From Enterobacteriaceae bacterium UBA5654 (GTDB taxonomy: Bacteria; Pseudomonadota; Gammaproteobacteria; Enterobacterales; Enterobacteriaceae): a stretch of DNA of 64,000 bases. The stretch covers positions 62,001 through 126,000 of the forward strand of contig DIJC01000015.1 of assembly GCA_002421005.1 (NCBI GenBank), given 5' to 3'. Below, piece after piece: positions 17,065 through 26,886 of the stretch; the stretch's first letter is position 1, and each line of letters opens with the position of its first letter. Below the pieces are notes generated by a model. The model saw only the letters and a list, made by a program, of their open reading frames with translations. It did no database searches and was not told where the DNA came from. Made by a program: the position numbers and the translations under genes.

Positions 17065-18177
17065 TTAAACGCTTTTTGACAACATTTTTCTGTGAGTATG
17101 GATCGACATAACGATACCAAACCCGGCCATGAGTACAATCAGGGCGGAACCCCCGTAGCTGACCAGCGGCAGCGGAACGCCCACCACCGGTAAGATACCA
17201 CTCACCATACCAATATTTACAAATACATAAACGAATAAAATCAGCATCAGGCCACCGGCCATCACTCGCCCGAAGGTCGTCTGCGCGCGTGCGGCGATCC
17301 ACAGCCCGCGCATGATCAGCAGCAAGTACAGCGCCAGCAGGACGAGAAAGCCGAACAGTCCCAGCTCTTCAGCCAGTACCGCAAAAATAAAGTCGGTGTG
17401 GCGCTCCGGCAAAAACTCCAGCTGCGACTGGGTACCGTGCAGCCAGCCCTTACCGCGCAGGCCGCCGGAACCGATGGCAATTTTCGACTGTATAATATGA
17501 TAGCCTGCGCCCAGCGGATCGGTTTCTGGATCGAGCAGCATCATTACGCGCTGGCGCTGGTAATCGTGCATCAGGAAGAACCACAGGATCGGAATAAAAG
17601 CGGCAATCAGCAATACCGCAATGCCAATCAGCCGCCAGCTCAGGCCGGAAAGAAACAGGACGAACAGCCCGGACAGCGCGATCAAAATTGAGGTGCCGAG
17701 GTCGGGCTGCGCCGCCACCAGCAGCGTTGGCATAAAAATCAGCACCAGCGCGATGGCGGTATTTTTCAGCGACGGCGGACAGACATCGCGGTTAATAAAC
17801 CGTGCCACCATCAGAGGGACGGCGATTTTTGCGATCTCCGAGGGCTGAAAACGCACTATGCCTAAATCCAGCCAGCGCTGTGCGCCTTTGGATATCGCGC
17901 CGAAGGCATCCACGGCCACCAGCAATATCACGCAAAATATATAAAGATAGGGTGCCCAGCCTTCATAAACGCGAGGAGGGATTTGGGCCATCACGACCAT
18001 CATCACCAGCCCCATCATGATCTGGCCGATTTTACGTTCCATCATGCCAATATCCTGACCGCTGGCGCTCCAGATCACCAGCGAGCTGTAAACCAGCAGC
18101 GCCAGGGTAATCAGCATCAGCGCCGGGTCGATATGGATCTTGTCCCAGAACGATTTTTTATTCGGATTATCGGTCAT
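17065..18177 (-). CDS. mrdB: RodA (MrdB) SEDS peptidoglycan polymerase
   Basis: 370 residues, ten predicted membrane helices. It polymerises glycan strands for lateral wall growth together with PBP2. The SEDS signature loop QSQLEFLPERHTDFIFAVLA and VGVPLPLVSYGGS are present. The start at 18177 matches E. coli; longer readings upstream lie inside mrdA. It starts 1 bp after the mrdA stop, so the two partners are co-translated. Confidence 0.96.
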   Translation of the reverse strand: MTDNPNKKSFWDKIHIDPALMLITLALLVYSSLVIWSASGQDIGMMERKIGQIMMGLVMMVVMAQIPPRVYEGWAPYLYIFCVILLVAVDAFGAISKGAQRWLDLGIVRFQPSEIAKIAVPLMVARFINRDVCPPSLKNTAIALVLIFMPTLLVAAQPDLGTSILIALSGLFVLFLSGLSWRLIGIAVLLIAAFIPILWFFLMHDYQRQRVMMLLDPETDPLGAGYHIIQSKIAIGSGGLRGKGWLHGTQSQLEFLPERHTDFIFAVLAEELGLFGFLVLLALYLLLIMRGLWIAARAQTTFGRVMAGGLMLILFVYVFVNIGMVSGILPVVGVPLPLVSYGGSALIVLMAGFGIVMSIHTHRKMLSKSV

Positions 18178-18178
18178 G

Positions 18179-20080
18179 CTATTGGTCCTCCGCCGCCGTT
18201 GACGCCGGGTTTTCTGCGGGCAGTTCGGTGTTGTTATCACCGAGCATAATGTGGTCGAGGATCTGACGCATAATGGTCCCGACAGCCGGGCCTGCGCCGC
18301 CGTTTTCAAGGATCATGGCGACGGCAACGCGCGGATTATCATAAGGCGCGAAGGCGGTCATCAGTTTATGGTCGCGCAGACGCTCCGCGATTTTGTGTGC
18401 GTTATAAGTTTCATTCGCTTTCAGGCCGAACACCTGCGCAGTACCTGATTTCGCCGCCACTTTATACGGCGCGCCCATAAAATATTTATGCCCGGTGCCG
18501 TTAGGCCGGTTGGCTACACCGTACATACCGTCTTTGGCGATCTCCCAATAGCCGGAGTGGATATCGCCGACCGGCGGTTGCACAGGCTGCGTCCACGGCA
18601 CCTGTTTGCCATTCTCAACGGTGTTCATCAGGAAATGCGGCGTTTTCACCACGCCGTCGTTAATCAGGATCATCATGGCTTTGTTCATCTGGATTGGCGT
18701 TGCCGTCCAGTAGCCCTGGCCGATGCCCACCGGAATGGTGTCGCCCTGATACCACGGTTTTTTGAAGCGTTTTTGTTTCCATTCACGGGTCGGCATATTA
18801 CCGGAGCGCTCTTCGGAGAGGTCGATACCGGTATAGTGACCATAGCCAAACTTGCCCATCCACTCCGCGAGACGGTCGATGCCCATATCATAGGCCACCT
18901 GATAGAAGAAGGTATCCGCAGATTCCTCCAGCGATTTGGTGACGTTCAGATGACCGTGTCCCCATTTCTTCCAGTCGCGATAGCGTTTTTCCGAGCCGGG
19001 CAATTGCCACCAGCCGGGATCAAACAGGCTGGTATTGCGCGTGATGACGCCTGCGCTTAGTGCGGAAACGGCGACGTAAGGTTTCACCGTTGACGCCGGA
19101 GGATACACCCCCTGGGTGGCGCGGTTTACCAACGGGGTGTTCGGATCGTTAAGCAGCGTGGAGTAATCCTTGCTGGAAATGCCGTCGACGAACAGATTCG
19201 GGTTATAGCTTGGCATGGACACCAGCGCCAGAATATCGCCGCTGCGCGGATCGGTAACGACCACCGCAGCGCGGCTTCCGGCCAGCAGGGTTTCAATGTA
19301 GCTCTGAAGTTTCAGATCGATAGTCAGATAAATATCGTGCCCGGCCTGCGGCGGTACTTCTTTCAACTGGCGGATCACCCGCCCGCGGTTGTTAACTTCA
19401 ACCTCTTCGTAGCCGGTCTGACCGTGGAGGATATCTTCATAGTAACGCTCAATGCCGAGCTTACCGATATCGTGCGTCGCCGCGTAGTTTGCCAGCTTGT
19501 CTTCTTTATCCAGCCGCTCAACGTCTTTATCGTTGATTTTTGAGACGTAGCCAATGACGTGCGTCAGGGCAGAGCCGTAAGGATAGAAGCGGCGCTTGTA
19601 GCCTTTTACCTCAACGCCGGGAAAGCGATACTGGTTGACTGCGAATCGCGCAACCTGAATTTCCGACAGGTTAGTTTTCACCGGAATGGAGGTAAAACGG
19701 TGCGAGCGACTGCGTTCTTTCTTGAAATTGGCGATGTCGTCATCGTTGAGATCGACCACCTCGCGCAGCGCGTCGAGGGTTTGCTGCACGTTATCGACCT
19801 TCTCCGGCATCATTTCAATCTGGTAGATAGTACGGTTCAGCGCCAGCGGTGTGCCGTTACGGTCATAAATGATGCCCCGGCTGGGGGCAATGGGTACCAG
19901 CTTAATGCGGTTTTCGTTGGAACGGGTCTGATAATCGGTGAAGCGATTGATTTGCAGATTATAAAGATTGGCAACCAGCACGCCGGAGAGCAGCAGGATC
20001 CCGCTGAAGGCGACCAGCGCCCGGCGCACAAACAGCGCGGACTCAGCCGAATAGTCGCGAAAAGAATTCTGTAATTTCAT
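18179..20080 (-). CDS. mrdA: Penicillin-binding protein 2
   Basis: 633-residue transpeptidase of the elongation complex, with an N-terminal membrane anchor (LVAFSGILLLSGVLVANLY), a pedestal domain and a transpeptidase domain holding STVK, the SAD motif (EESADTF) and KSGT. It cross-links new glycan made by RodA. Length is the same as E. coli. It is 27 bp downstream of rlmH. Confidence 0.97.
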   Translation of the reverse strand: MKLQNSFRDYSAESALFVRRALVAFSGILLLSGVLVANLYNLQINRFTDYQTRSNENRIKLVPIAPSRGIIYDRNGTPLALNRTIYQIEMMPEKVDNVQQTLDALREVVDLNDDDIANFKKERSRSHRFTSIPVKTNLSEIQVARFAVNQYRFPGVEVKGYKRRFYPYGSALTHVIGYVSKINDKDVERLDKEDKLANYAATHDIGKLGIERYYEDILHGQTGYEEVEVNNRGRVIRQLKEVPPQAGHDIYLTIDLKLQSYIETLLAGSRAAVVVTDPRSGDILALVSMPSYNPNLFVDGISSKDYSTLLNDPNTPLVNRATQGVYPPASTVKPYVAVSALSAGVITRNTSLFDPGWWQLPGSEKRYRDWKKWGHGHLNVTKSLEESADTFFYQVAYDMGIDRLAEWMGKFGYGHYTGIDLSEERSGNMPTREWKQKRFKKPWYQGDTIPVGIGQGYWTATPIQMNKAMMILINDGVVKTPHFLMNTVENGKQVPWTQPVQPPVGDIHSGYWEIAKDGMYGVANRPNGTGHKYFMGAPYKVAAKSGTAQVFGLKANETYNAHKIAERLRDHKLMTAFAPYDNPRVAVAMILENGGAGPAVGTIMRQILDHIMLGDNNTELPAENPASTAAEDQ

Positions 20081-20107
20081 CCGCTGCTTAGTCTACCCTG
20101 ATCATCG

Positions 20108-20575
20108 TTACTCGCGGTGGTAGGGGTGGTTAGTGGTGATACTCCACGCCCGGTAGAGGCTCTCTGCGACCAGCACCCGTACCAGAGGGTGAGGGAGGGT
20201 CAGCGCAGACAGAGACCAGCTTTGTTCAGCCGCTGCTTTACAGGCGGGAGATAACCCTTCTGGCCCGCCGATCAACAGGCTGACATCGCGGCCATCCTGC
20301 TTCCAGCGCTCCAGCTCAACGGCAAGCTGCGGCGTATCCCAGGGCTTACCTGGGATGTCGAGCGTGACGATGCGATTCTTGCCTGCGGCGGCCAGCATCA
20401 ATTCACCCTCTTTGTCGAGAATACGTTTAATATCCGCATTTTTGCCGCGTTTGCCAGCGGGGATTTCCACCAGCTCAAACGGCATATCTTTGGGAAAACG
20501 ACGTAAATACTCGGTAAATCCGGCCTGCACCCAGTCCGGCATTTTGGTGCCGACGGCTACCAGTTGCAGCTTCAC
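20108..20575 (-). CDS. rlmH: RlmH 23S rRNA pseudouridine-1915 methyltransferase
   Basis: 155 residues with a SPOUT knot fold: LLIGGPEGLS and LTLPHPLVRVLVAESLYRAW are the SAM-binding knot. It N3-methylates pseudouridine 1915 on assembled 70S ribosomes. Translation starts at GTG. It begins 3 bp after the rsfS stop. Confidence 0.96.
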   Translation of the reverse strand: MKLQLVAVGTKMPDWVQAGFTEYLRRFPKDMPFELVEIPAGKRGKNADIKRILDKEGELMLAAAGKNRIVTLDIPGKPWDTPQLAVELERWKQDGRDVSLLIGGPEGLSPACKAAAEQSWSLSALTLPHPLVRVLVAESLYRAWSITTNHPYHRE

Positions 20576-20578
20576 GCA

Positions 20579-20896
20579 TTAACCCCAGAGTTTTTCCAGT
20601 TCATACAGGCGACGGCTGTCTTCCTGCATCACGTGGACAATCACATCGCCTAAATCAACGACAATCCAGTCGGCGGAGTTTTCACCTTCCACACCCAGCG
20701 GCAGCAGCCCGGCGGCGCGGGACTCCTGAACCACGTGGTCAGCGATTGACATCACGTGACGGCTGGACGTTCCGGTACAAATAATCATGCAATCCGTAAT
20801 GCTGGATTTACCCTGAACATCCAGAGAAAGGATGTCCTGACCTTTAAGATCGTCTATTTTGTCGATGACAAAATCCTGAAGTGCTTTACTCTGCAA
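20579..20896 (-). CDS. rsfS: RsfS ribosomal silencing factor
   Basis: 105 residues, TTG start, the same length as E. coli RsfS (YbeB). It binds ribosomal protein L14 and blocks subunit joining in stationary phase. Conserved segments are CTGTSSRHVMSIAD, ENSADWIVVDLGDVIVHVM and YELEKLWG. In E. coli cobC separates it from nadD; here 254 bp without a gene do. Confidence 0.96.
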   Translation of the reverse strand: MQSKALQDFVIDKIDDLKGQDILSLDVQGKSSITDCMIICTGTSSRHVMSIADHVVQESRAAGLLPLGVEGENSADWIVVDLGDVIVHVMQEDSRRLYELEKLWG

Positions 20897-21150
20897 GAGT
20901 TCCCCCTGGGTACGAGATAATTAACAACAATAAACAGCCTGCCAGTATACCCGAAATGCGGGCTTCAGCGGGACAAATGTCTCAGATCAGGCTTTTAAAA
21001 GTGGGCTATCATCCCACCCCTTGCACAGGAATGCATCGCCATTTTTGTAAAACAATTTTCACGCGGGCGTTAAGGGCAGGAAAAGTCTGGCGCGGAGAAT
21101 AACAGCCTGCGGTGGCGTGTCAATAAGCAGCGCGCCGGGAATGATGAAAA

Positions 21151-21792
21151 TTAACGGTAAAGACCTTGCTGAATAATGTAATCCTGCACTGCTTCAGGGA
21201 GCAGGTCGGCGCAGGATTGATGGCGCGCCAGTTGCTCGCGGATTTGGGTGGAAGAAATGGCATACCACGGCGTTTGCGCCAGGTAGATTTTCCCGGCGGG
21301 CAGCGTATGGAGATCCTGCGGATCGTGCGTTAAGTGGCGCTCAAGCCACGCCTGTTTTTCCGGGTCCGGCATAATTGAAGGGTAGCCCGGACGGCGGCAG
21401 ACCAGTAAATGCGCGTGATCGAGGATCGTGTCGTAACGGTGCCAGGTGTGGAACGTCAGCAGGGAATCCTGACCGATAATAAACGCCAGCGGAGCATCCG
21501 GGCCTTGCTCTTCGCGCCACTCCTGAAGCGTTTGCGAAGTCCAGGACGGCGTATCGCGCCGTAACTCCCGATCGTCCACGGTAAAGAGCGGTTTATCTCT
21601 GATTGCCAGCTCAAGCATTGTTCTGCGCTGGGCGGCGCTGGCCTCCGGCTGCGGGCGATGGGGAGGAACGTTATTCGGCATCAGGATTGCCCGCGTCAGC
21701 CCGACCAGCTCCGCCAGCGTTTCCACCGGCTTCAGGTGCCCATAATGAACGGGATCGAAGGTGCCGCCAAACAGTGCCTGCAAACGGGTCAT
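21151..21792 (-). CDS. nadD: Nicotinate-mononucleotide adenylyltransferase
   Basis: 213 residues from the ATG ending at 21792, which aligns with the E. coli start and has a GGA site; an ATG three codons upstream is possible. It makes nicotinate adenine dinucleotide from NaMN and ATP. GGTFDPVHYGHL is the nucleotidyltransferase (HxGH) motif and ISSTQIRE the C-terminal phosphate-binding motif. It begins right at the holA stop. The downstream 254 bp lack cobC. Confidence 0.96.
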   Translation of the reverse strand: MTRLQALFGGTFDPVHYGHLKPVETLAELVGLTRAILMPNNVPPHRPQPEASAAQRRTMLELAIRDKPLFTVDDRELRRDTPSWTSQTLQEWREEQGPDAPLAFIIGQDSLLTFHTWHRYDTILDHAHLLVCRRPGYPSIMPDPEKQAWLERHLTHDPQDLHTLPAGKIYLAQTPWYAISSTQIREQLARHQSCADLLPEAVQDYIIQQGLYR

Positions 21793-21793
21793 A

Positions 21794-22825
21794 TCATCCA
21801 TCAATAAAAATATCGGCTAAAGCTTTATGACAGAGTAGCAGAGAAAGGCTTTCCAGATCGGACCACACCGACTGGCTGTAGTCTTGCTTGAGTGTCAGTT
21901 CGGCGCGGCTGAGCAGCGTGACCGCCTGACGCAATTGGTTTTCGCTAAGGCGATTCAGCGCGTCCCCAACGATGCCACGACGGTTCTGCCAGACGCGGTA
22001 TTTATCAAACAAAGCCCGCAGCGGCGAGTGCGCCATCTGCCGTTTGAGATTCACCAGCATCAGCAGTTCGCGTTGCAGGGTGCGTAGAAGGATCGCCGGT
22101 TCGCTGCCTTCAAGCTGAAGCTGGCGCAAAATGTGCAGCGCGCGTTTGCTTTTGCCCGCCAGCAGCGCGTCAAGCCAGTGAAACGGCGTGAAATGTGCGG
22201 CGTCATTCACCGCCTGTTCAACGCGGGGCAGGGTCAGTTTGCCGTCCGGCCATAACAGCGCGAGCCGCTCCAGCGCCTGCGCCAGCGCCAGCAGATTACC
22301 TTCATAGCAGTAGCACAGTAGCTGGCTTGCCGCGTCGTCTATCTGGAGGTTATTTTGTTTTGCCCTGGCCGCCAGCCAGCGTGGAAGCTGTGCCTGTTCC
22401 GGCGTCTGGCAGGTGACCTGCACGCAGCGGTCCGCCAGCGCGGAGAGCCACGGAGCATTTTCCTGCGCTTTGGTGAGTTTATTGCCGCGCACGATCAGCA
22501 GCAGATCGTCGTGCAACAGGCTGACAAGCGTTGATAGCGGTTCATTGAACGGTGCACCGGGACCATTTTCCGGCAGCAGCAGCGTCAGCGTCTGACGACT
22601 GGCAAACAGGCTCATGGCCTGACAGAGCGAGAAAATCGCGTTCCAGTCGGTGCTGGCGTCCAGCGTAAAGGTGTGGTGTTCGTCAAATCCCTGTGCGGCA
22701 GCCGCCTGACGCACCGCGTCCTGGCTTTCCTGTAGCAGCAGCGGATCGTTTCCCAAAAGCAGATACGCCGCGCGCAGCCCCTCAGAGAGCTGCGCGCGGA
22801 GTTGTTCAGGATACAGCCGAATCAT
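21794..22825 (-). CDS. holA: DNA polymerase III delta subunit
   Basis: 343 residues, matching E. coli HolA. It is the clamp-opening subunit of the gamma complex. The N-terminal region (MIRLYPEQLRAQL then YLLLGNDPLLLQES) contains the family's degenerate nucleotide-fold start; domain III is alpha-helical. Its start overlaps the lptE stop by one base (TAATG). Confidence 0.95.
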   Translation of the reverse strand: MIRLYPEQLRAQLSEGLRAAYLLLGNDPLLLQESQDAVRQAAAAQGFDEHHTFTLDASTDWNAIFSLCQAMSLFASRQTLTLLLPENGPGAPFNEPLSTLVSLLHDDLLLIVRGNKLTKAQENAPWLSALADRCVQVTCQTPEQAQLPRWLAARAKQNNLQIDDAASQLLCYCYEGNLLALAQALERLALLWPDGKLTLPRVEQAVNDAAHFTPFHWLDALLAGKSKRALHILRQLQLEGSEPAILLRTLQRELLMLVNLKRQMAHSPLRALFDKYRVWQNRRGIVGDALNRLSENQLRQAVTLLSRAELTLKQDYSQSVWSDLESLSLLLCHKALADIFIDG

Positions 22826-23406
22826 TACTGGCCCAGCGTTGTCGTCACGCGAGCGGGCGTCGTGGCGGCAGGCGTGGAAGAGATAATTTCTTTATTCTCT
22901 TCTTCATCTGCGGCTCTGACGCTCGGAAGCTGACGAATCAACTGTTCAGCGGCTTTATCGTACATTTCATTGACGATCATGGTCTGCTCGGCATCTTTTG
23001 CCAGCGCCCGCTGTGGGTTGTCAAAGAATGAGCGATAAACCCGGGCGTTGATCGGGTAGATGTCATGGCCTGGGATCAGCACCGACGCGCTGACCGTCAT
23101 CACCATCTGATATTCTGCCGTCTGACCGTTCTGGAACACCGACGCCGTATCCTGCGATACCGCCGACGCGCCCAGGCGCAGGGACGGAATATCTTTCCGC
23201 GTTGTTTCTTTCTGATCCACGACCTCAATACCGTTGAGCCGTAGCTGGTTGCGCACCGCGCGGCTCAGTGGGCCGTTCGGATCGCTTGAATCAAAGATCA
23301 TCGTTTTCATCGTTGTCGGCACCTGCGTAGTGCTACGCAAGTGCCAGCCACAACCGGCGGTGGCAAGCACCGCCAAAGATAACAACACAGTAACCAGATG
23401 TCGCAC
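22825..23406 (-). CDS. lptE: LptE LPS-assembly lipoprotein
   Basis: 193 residues with a GTG start and lipobox LATAGC. It plugs the LptD barrel and helps insert lipopolysaccharide in the outer membrane. Conserved body: GWHLRSTTQVPTTMKTMI, DPNGPLSRAVRNQLRLNGI and FFDNPQRALAKDAEQTMIV. It lies 14 bp downstream of leuS. Confidence 0.95.
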   Translation of the reverse strand: MRHLVTVLLSLAVLATAGCGWHLRSTTQVPTTMKTMIFDSSDPNGPLSRAVRNQLRLNGIEVVDQKETTRKDIPSLRLGASAVSQDTASVFQNGQTAEYQMVMTVSASVLIPGHDIYPINARVYRSFFDNPQRALAKDAEQTMIVNEMYDKAAEQLIRQLPSVRAADEEENKEIISSTPAATTPARVTTTLGQ

Positions 23407-23420
23407 GCTTCCTCCCGCGT

Positions 23421-26003
23421 TTAACCCACAACCAGATTGAGGAGTTTACCCGGTACGTAAATCACTTTACGCACGGTAACGCCGTCAAGGTATTTTGCGA
23501 CCAGATGTTCCTGACCCGCACGTTCACGTACCTGTTCTTCGGTCGCATCCACCGGAACAGTAATTTTACCGCGTACTTTGCCGTTAACCTGCACCACTAC
23601 CAGCGTGCTGTTTTCGACCATGGCTTTTTCGTCCGCAACCGGCCACGGAGCGTTGTCGATATCGCCTTCACCTTTCAGCTCCTGCCACAGCGTAAAGCTC
23701 ATGTGCGGGGTGAACGGGTTGAGTATCCGCACAACCGCCAGCAGCGCTTCCTGCATCAGAGCGCGATCCTGCTCGCCTTCGGTCGGTGCTTTCGCCAGCT
23801 TGTTCATCAGCTCCATAATCGCCGCAATCGCGGTGTTGAAGGTCTGACGACGACCGATATCATCGGTCACTTTAGCGATGGTTTTATGGACGTCACGACG
23901 CAGCGCCTGCTGATCTTCGCTTAAAGCGTCCACGTTCAGCGCGGCAACGTCGCCCTGCGCAGTGTGCTCGTACACCAGTTTCCAGACACGTTTCAGGAAG
24001 CGGTTAGCCCCTTCCACGCCGGATTCCTGCCATTCGAGGGTCATGTCTGCCGGAGAGGCAAACATCATAAACAGACGCACGGTGTCCGCGCCGTAACGCT
24101 CAACCATTTCCTGCGGGTCGATGCCGTTATTTTTCGACTTCGACATTTTGCTCATGCCGGTATACACCAGCTCATGGCCCGCGCCGTCTTTCGCTTTCAC
24201 GATGCGGCCTTTTTCGTCGCGCTCAACGATAGCGTCTTTCGGGGAAACCCAGTTACGCTCGCCGTTGGCACCCACATAGTAGAATGCGTCTGCCAGCACC
24301 ATGCCCTGACACAGCAGCTGTTTTGCCGGTTCGTCAGAGTTAACCATGCCCGCATCGCGCATCAGCTTGTGAAAGAAGCGGAAGTAGAGCAGGTGCATGA
24401 TGGCGTGTTCGATACCGCCAATGTAGATATCGACCGGCAGCCAGTAGTTAGCCGCTTCCGGGTCCAGCATCCCATCGTTGTACTGCGGGCAGGTGTAGCG
24501 CGCGTAGTACCAGGAGGATTCCATGAAGGTGTCGAAGGTGTCGGTTTCGCGCAGCGCAGGCTGACCGTTAACGGTGGTTTTTGCCCACTCGGGATCGGCT
24601 TTAATCGGGCTGGTGATGCCGTCCATGACTACGTCTTCCGGCAGGATCACCGGCAGCTGATCTTCCGGCGTCGGCAGCACGGTGCCGTCTTCCAGGGTGA
24701 CCATCGGGATCGGCGCGCCCCAGTAACGCTGACGGGAAACGCCCCAATCGCGCAGACGGTAGTTTACTTTACGCTCGCCCACGCCTTTGGCGGCCAGCTT
24801 GTCGGCGATGGCGTTAAAGCCCTCTTCGAAGCTCAGTCCGCTAAATTCGCCGGAGTTAAACAGGGTGCCTTTTTCGGTCAGAGCCTGTTCTGACAGATCC
24901 GGTTCAGAGCCGTCAGCCGCCAGAATCACCGGCTTGATGGTCAGACCGTATTTAGTCGCAAATTCATAGTCGCGCTGATCGTGACCCGGAACGGCCATGA
25001 CCGCGCCGGTGCCGTATTCCATTAGCACGAAGTTTGCGGCCCACACCGGGATCTCTTCACCGGTCAGCGGGTGAACGGCTTTAAAGCCGGTATCGACGCC
25101 TTTTTTCTCCATCGTCGCCATTTCAGCTTCGGCAACTTTGGTATTGCGGCATTCGTCGATAAAGGCCGCCAGTTCAGGATTGCTTGCGGCAGCCTGCTGC
25201 GCCAGCGGATGACCAGCGGCAACGGCCAGATAGGTCGCGCCCATAAAGGTATCCGGGCGGGTGGTGTAAACGGTCAGCGTGTTGTCGTAGCCGTTCACGT
25301 CGAAGGTGATTTCCACGCCTTCAGAACGACCGATCCAGTTACGCTGCATGGTCTTCACGGTATCCGGCCACTGATCCATATGATCCAGATCGTTCAGCAG
25401 TTCGTCAGCGTAGGCGGTGATTTTGATAAACCACTGCGGGATCTCTTTACGTTCCACTTTGGTGTCGCAGCGCCAGCAGCAGCCGTCGATCACCTGCTCG
25501 TTGGCGAGAACGGTCTGGTCATTCGGGCACCAGTTCACCGCAGACGTTTTCTTGTACACCAGGCCTTTTTTGTACAGCTCGGTGAAGAATTTCTGTTCCC
25601 AGCGGTAATATTCCGGGGTGCAGGTCGCCAGTTCACGGCTCCAGTCATAGCCAAAACCCAGCGTCTTAAGCTGGTTTTTCATGTAGGCGATGTTTTCATA
25701 CGTCCACGGGGCTGGCGCAGTATTGTTTTTTACCGCCGCGCCTTCCGCAGGCAGGCCGAAAGCGTCCCAGCCGATAGGCTGGAGAACATTTTTACCCAGC
25801 ATACGCTGGTAGCGGGAGATCACGTCGCCGATGGTATAGTTACGGACGTGGCCCATGTGTAGTCGGCCAGAAGGATAGGGAAGCATCGACAGGCAGTAAT
25901 ACTTCTCTTTGCTCTCGTCTTCGGTCACTTCAAATGTGCGCTTCTCATCCCAGTGAAGCTGTACTTTGGATTCTATCTCTTCCGGGCGGTATTGCTCTTG
26001 CAT
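23421..26003 (-). CDS. leuS: Leucyl-tRNA synthetase
   Basis: 860 residues from the ATG ending at 26003 (MQEQYRPEEIE), as in E. coli; the open frame extends upstream but without homology. Class I synthetase with HIGH motif PYPSGRLHMGH and KMSKS (GMSKMSKSKNNG). The editing (CP1) domain has TTRPDTFMGATY. Cys-rich CCWRCDTKVERKEIPQW is the zinc-like insertion. It heads the leuS-lptE-holA-nadD run. Confidence 0.98.
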   Translation of the reverse strand: MQEQYRPEEIESKVQLHWDEKRTFEVTEDESKEKYYCLSMLPYPSGRLHMGHVRNYTIGDVISRYQRMLGKNVLQPIGWDAFGLPAEGAAVKNNTAPAPWTYENIAYMKNQLKTLGFGYDWSRELATCTPEYYRWEQKFFTELYKKGLVYKKTSAVNWCPNDQTVLANEQVIDGCCWRCDTKVERKEIPQWFIKITAYADELLNDLDHMDQWPDTVKTMQRNWIGRSEGVEITFDVNGYDNTLTVYTTRPDTFMGATYLAVAAGHPLAQQAAASNPELAAFIDECRNTKVAEAEMATMEKKGVDTGFKAVHPLTGEEIPVWAANFVLMEYGTGAVMAVPGHDQRDYEFATKYGLTIKPVILAADGSEPDLSEQALTEKGTLFNSGEFSGLSFEEGFNAIADKLAAKGVGERKVNYRLRDWGVSRQRYWGAPIPMVTLEDGTVLPTPEDQLPVILPEDVVMDGITSPIKADPEWAKTTVNGQPALRETDTFDTFMESSWYYARYTCPQYNDGMLDPEAANYWLPVDIYIGGIEHAIMHLLYFRFFHKLMRDAGMVNSDEPAKQLLCQGMVLADAFYYVGANGERNWVSPKDAIVERDEKGRIVKAKDGAGHELVYTGMSKMSKSKNNGIDPQEMVERYGADTVRLFMMFASPADMTLEWQESGVEGANRFLKRVWKLVYEHTAQGDVAALNVDALSEDQQALRRDVHKTIAKVTDDIGRRQTFNTAIAAIMELMNKLAKAPTEGEQDRALMQEALLAVVRILNPFTPHMSFTLWQELKGEGDIDNAPWPVADEKAMVENSTLVVVQVNGKVRGKITVPVDATEEQVRERAGQEHLVAKYLDGVTVRKVIYVPGKLLNLVVG

Positions 26004-26228
26004 GGCAGCCAGTGGTCCTGTTTTGCTAACAGCTACAAATGTAGCCTGTAGATGTGGTAATTCAGATCCGCATAGCATAGCCCAAACGCCCGCGTCAAAA
26101 CAGCCTTTCGCACATTTGGCAAGCGCAAAAAGCTTGCAGGAATTTACACACTCTGTGAGCCGGTCGCGGCGGATGGGGTGAAATAACGTCTATTATTAGA
26201 GGTAGTTAACGACCCAGGAGACGAAATG

Positions 26229-26711
26229 ATGAACAAGGTTGCTCAATTTTACCGGGAGCTGGTGGTGACATTAACCGAACGGCTGCGCAACGGTGACCGG
26301 GATATCGACGCGCTGGTGGAGCAGGCGCGGGTGCGGGTAACGCAAACCGGGGAGTTAACGCGAACCGAGATTGACGAGCTGATCCGGGCGGTACGCCGCG
26401 ATCTCGAAGAATTCGCCATGAGTTATGAAGAGAGTCAGAGTGAAGTTGCCGATAGCGTCTTCCTGCGGGTCATTAAAGAAAGCGTCTGGCAGCAACTGGC
26501 CGACATTACCGATAAAACGCAGCTGGAATGGCGCGAAGTGTTCCAGGATCTCAATCACCACGGGGTCTATCACAGCGGGGAAGTGGTGGGGCTGGGCAAT
26601 CTGGTCTGTGAAAAGTGCCACTATCATTTAGCGGTTTACACCCCGGACGTGCTGACGCTGTGCCCGAAATGCGGGCATGACCAGTTCCAGAGAAGGCCGT
26701 TCGAGCCGTAA
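26229..26711 (+). CDS. ybeL: YbeL, DUF1451 zinc-ribbon protein
   Basis: 160 residues from the second ATG (26229), the E. coli length. The N-terminal part is charged and alpha-helical; the C-terminus has a zinc ribbon made of CEKC and CPKC. Function unknown; it belongs to the DUF1451 family. It is divergent from leuS. In E. coli it is followed by ybeQ-hscC-rihA, none of which is here. Confidence 0.92.
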   Translation: MNKVAQFYRELVVTLTERLRNGDRDIDALVEQARVRVTQTGELTRTEIDELIRAVRRDLEEFAMSYEESQSEVADSVFLRVIKESVWQQLADITDKTQLEWREVFQDLNHHGVYHSGEVVGLGNLVCEKCHYHLAVYTPDVLTLCPKCGHDQFQRRPFEP

Positions 26712-26886
26712 GAATTAGTCATGCGGGCGCGGCGGCAGAGGTCATGCTGCCGTGCCAGACCGCGATTAACCTTCCCATGTCCTGCCTGGCAGAACGGCAA
26801 ATCCCGTTCTGGATAACGCTTCTCGCTGCTATGATAAAACCCGTTACCGCGTGACGGTTTTTCAATTCCAGCAAGGAACGGACACT

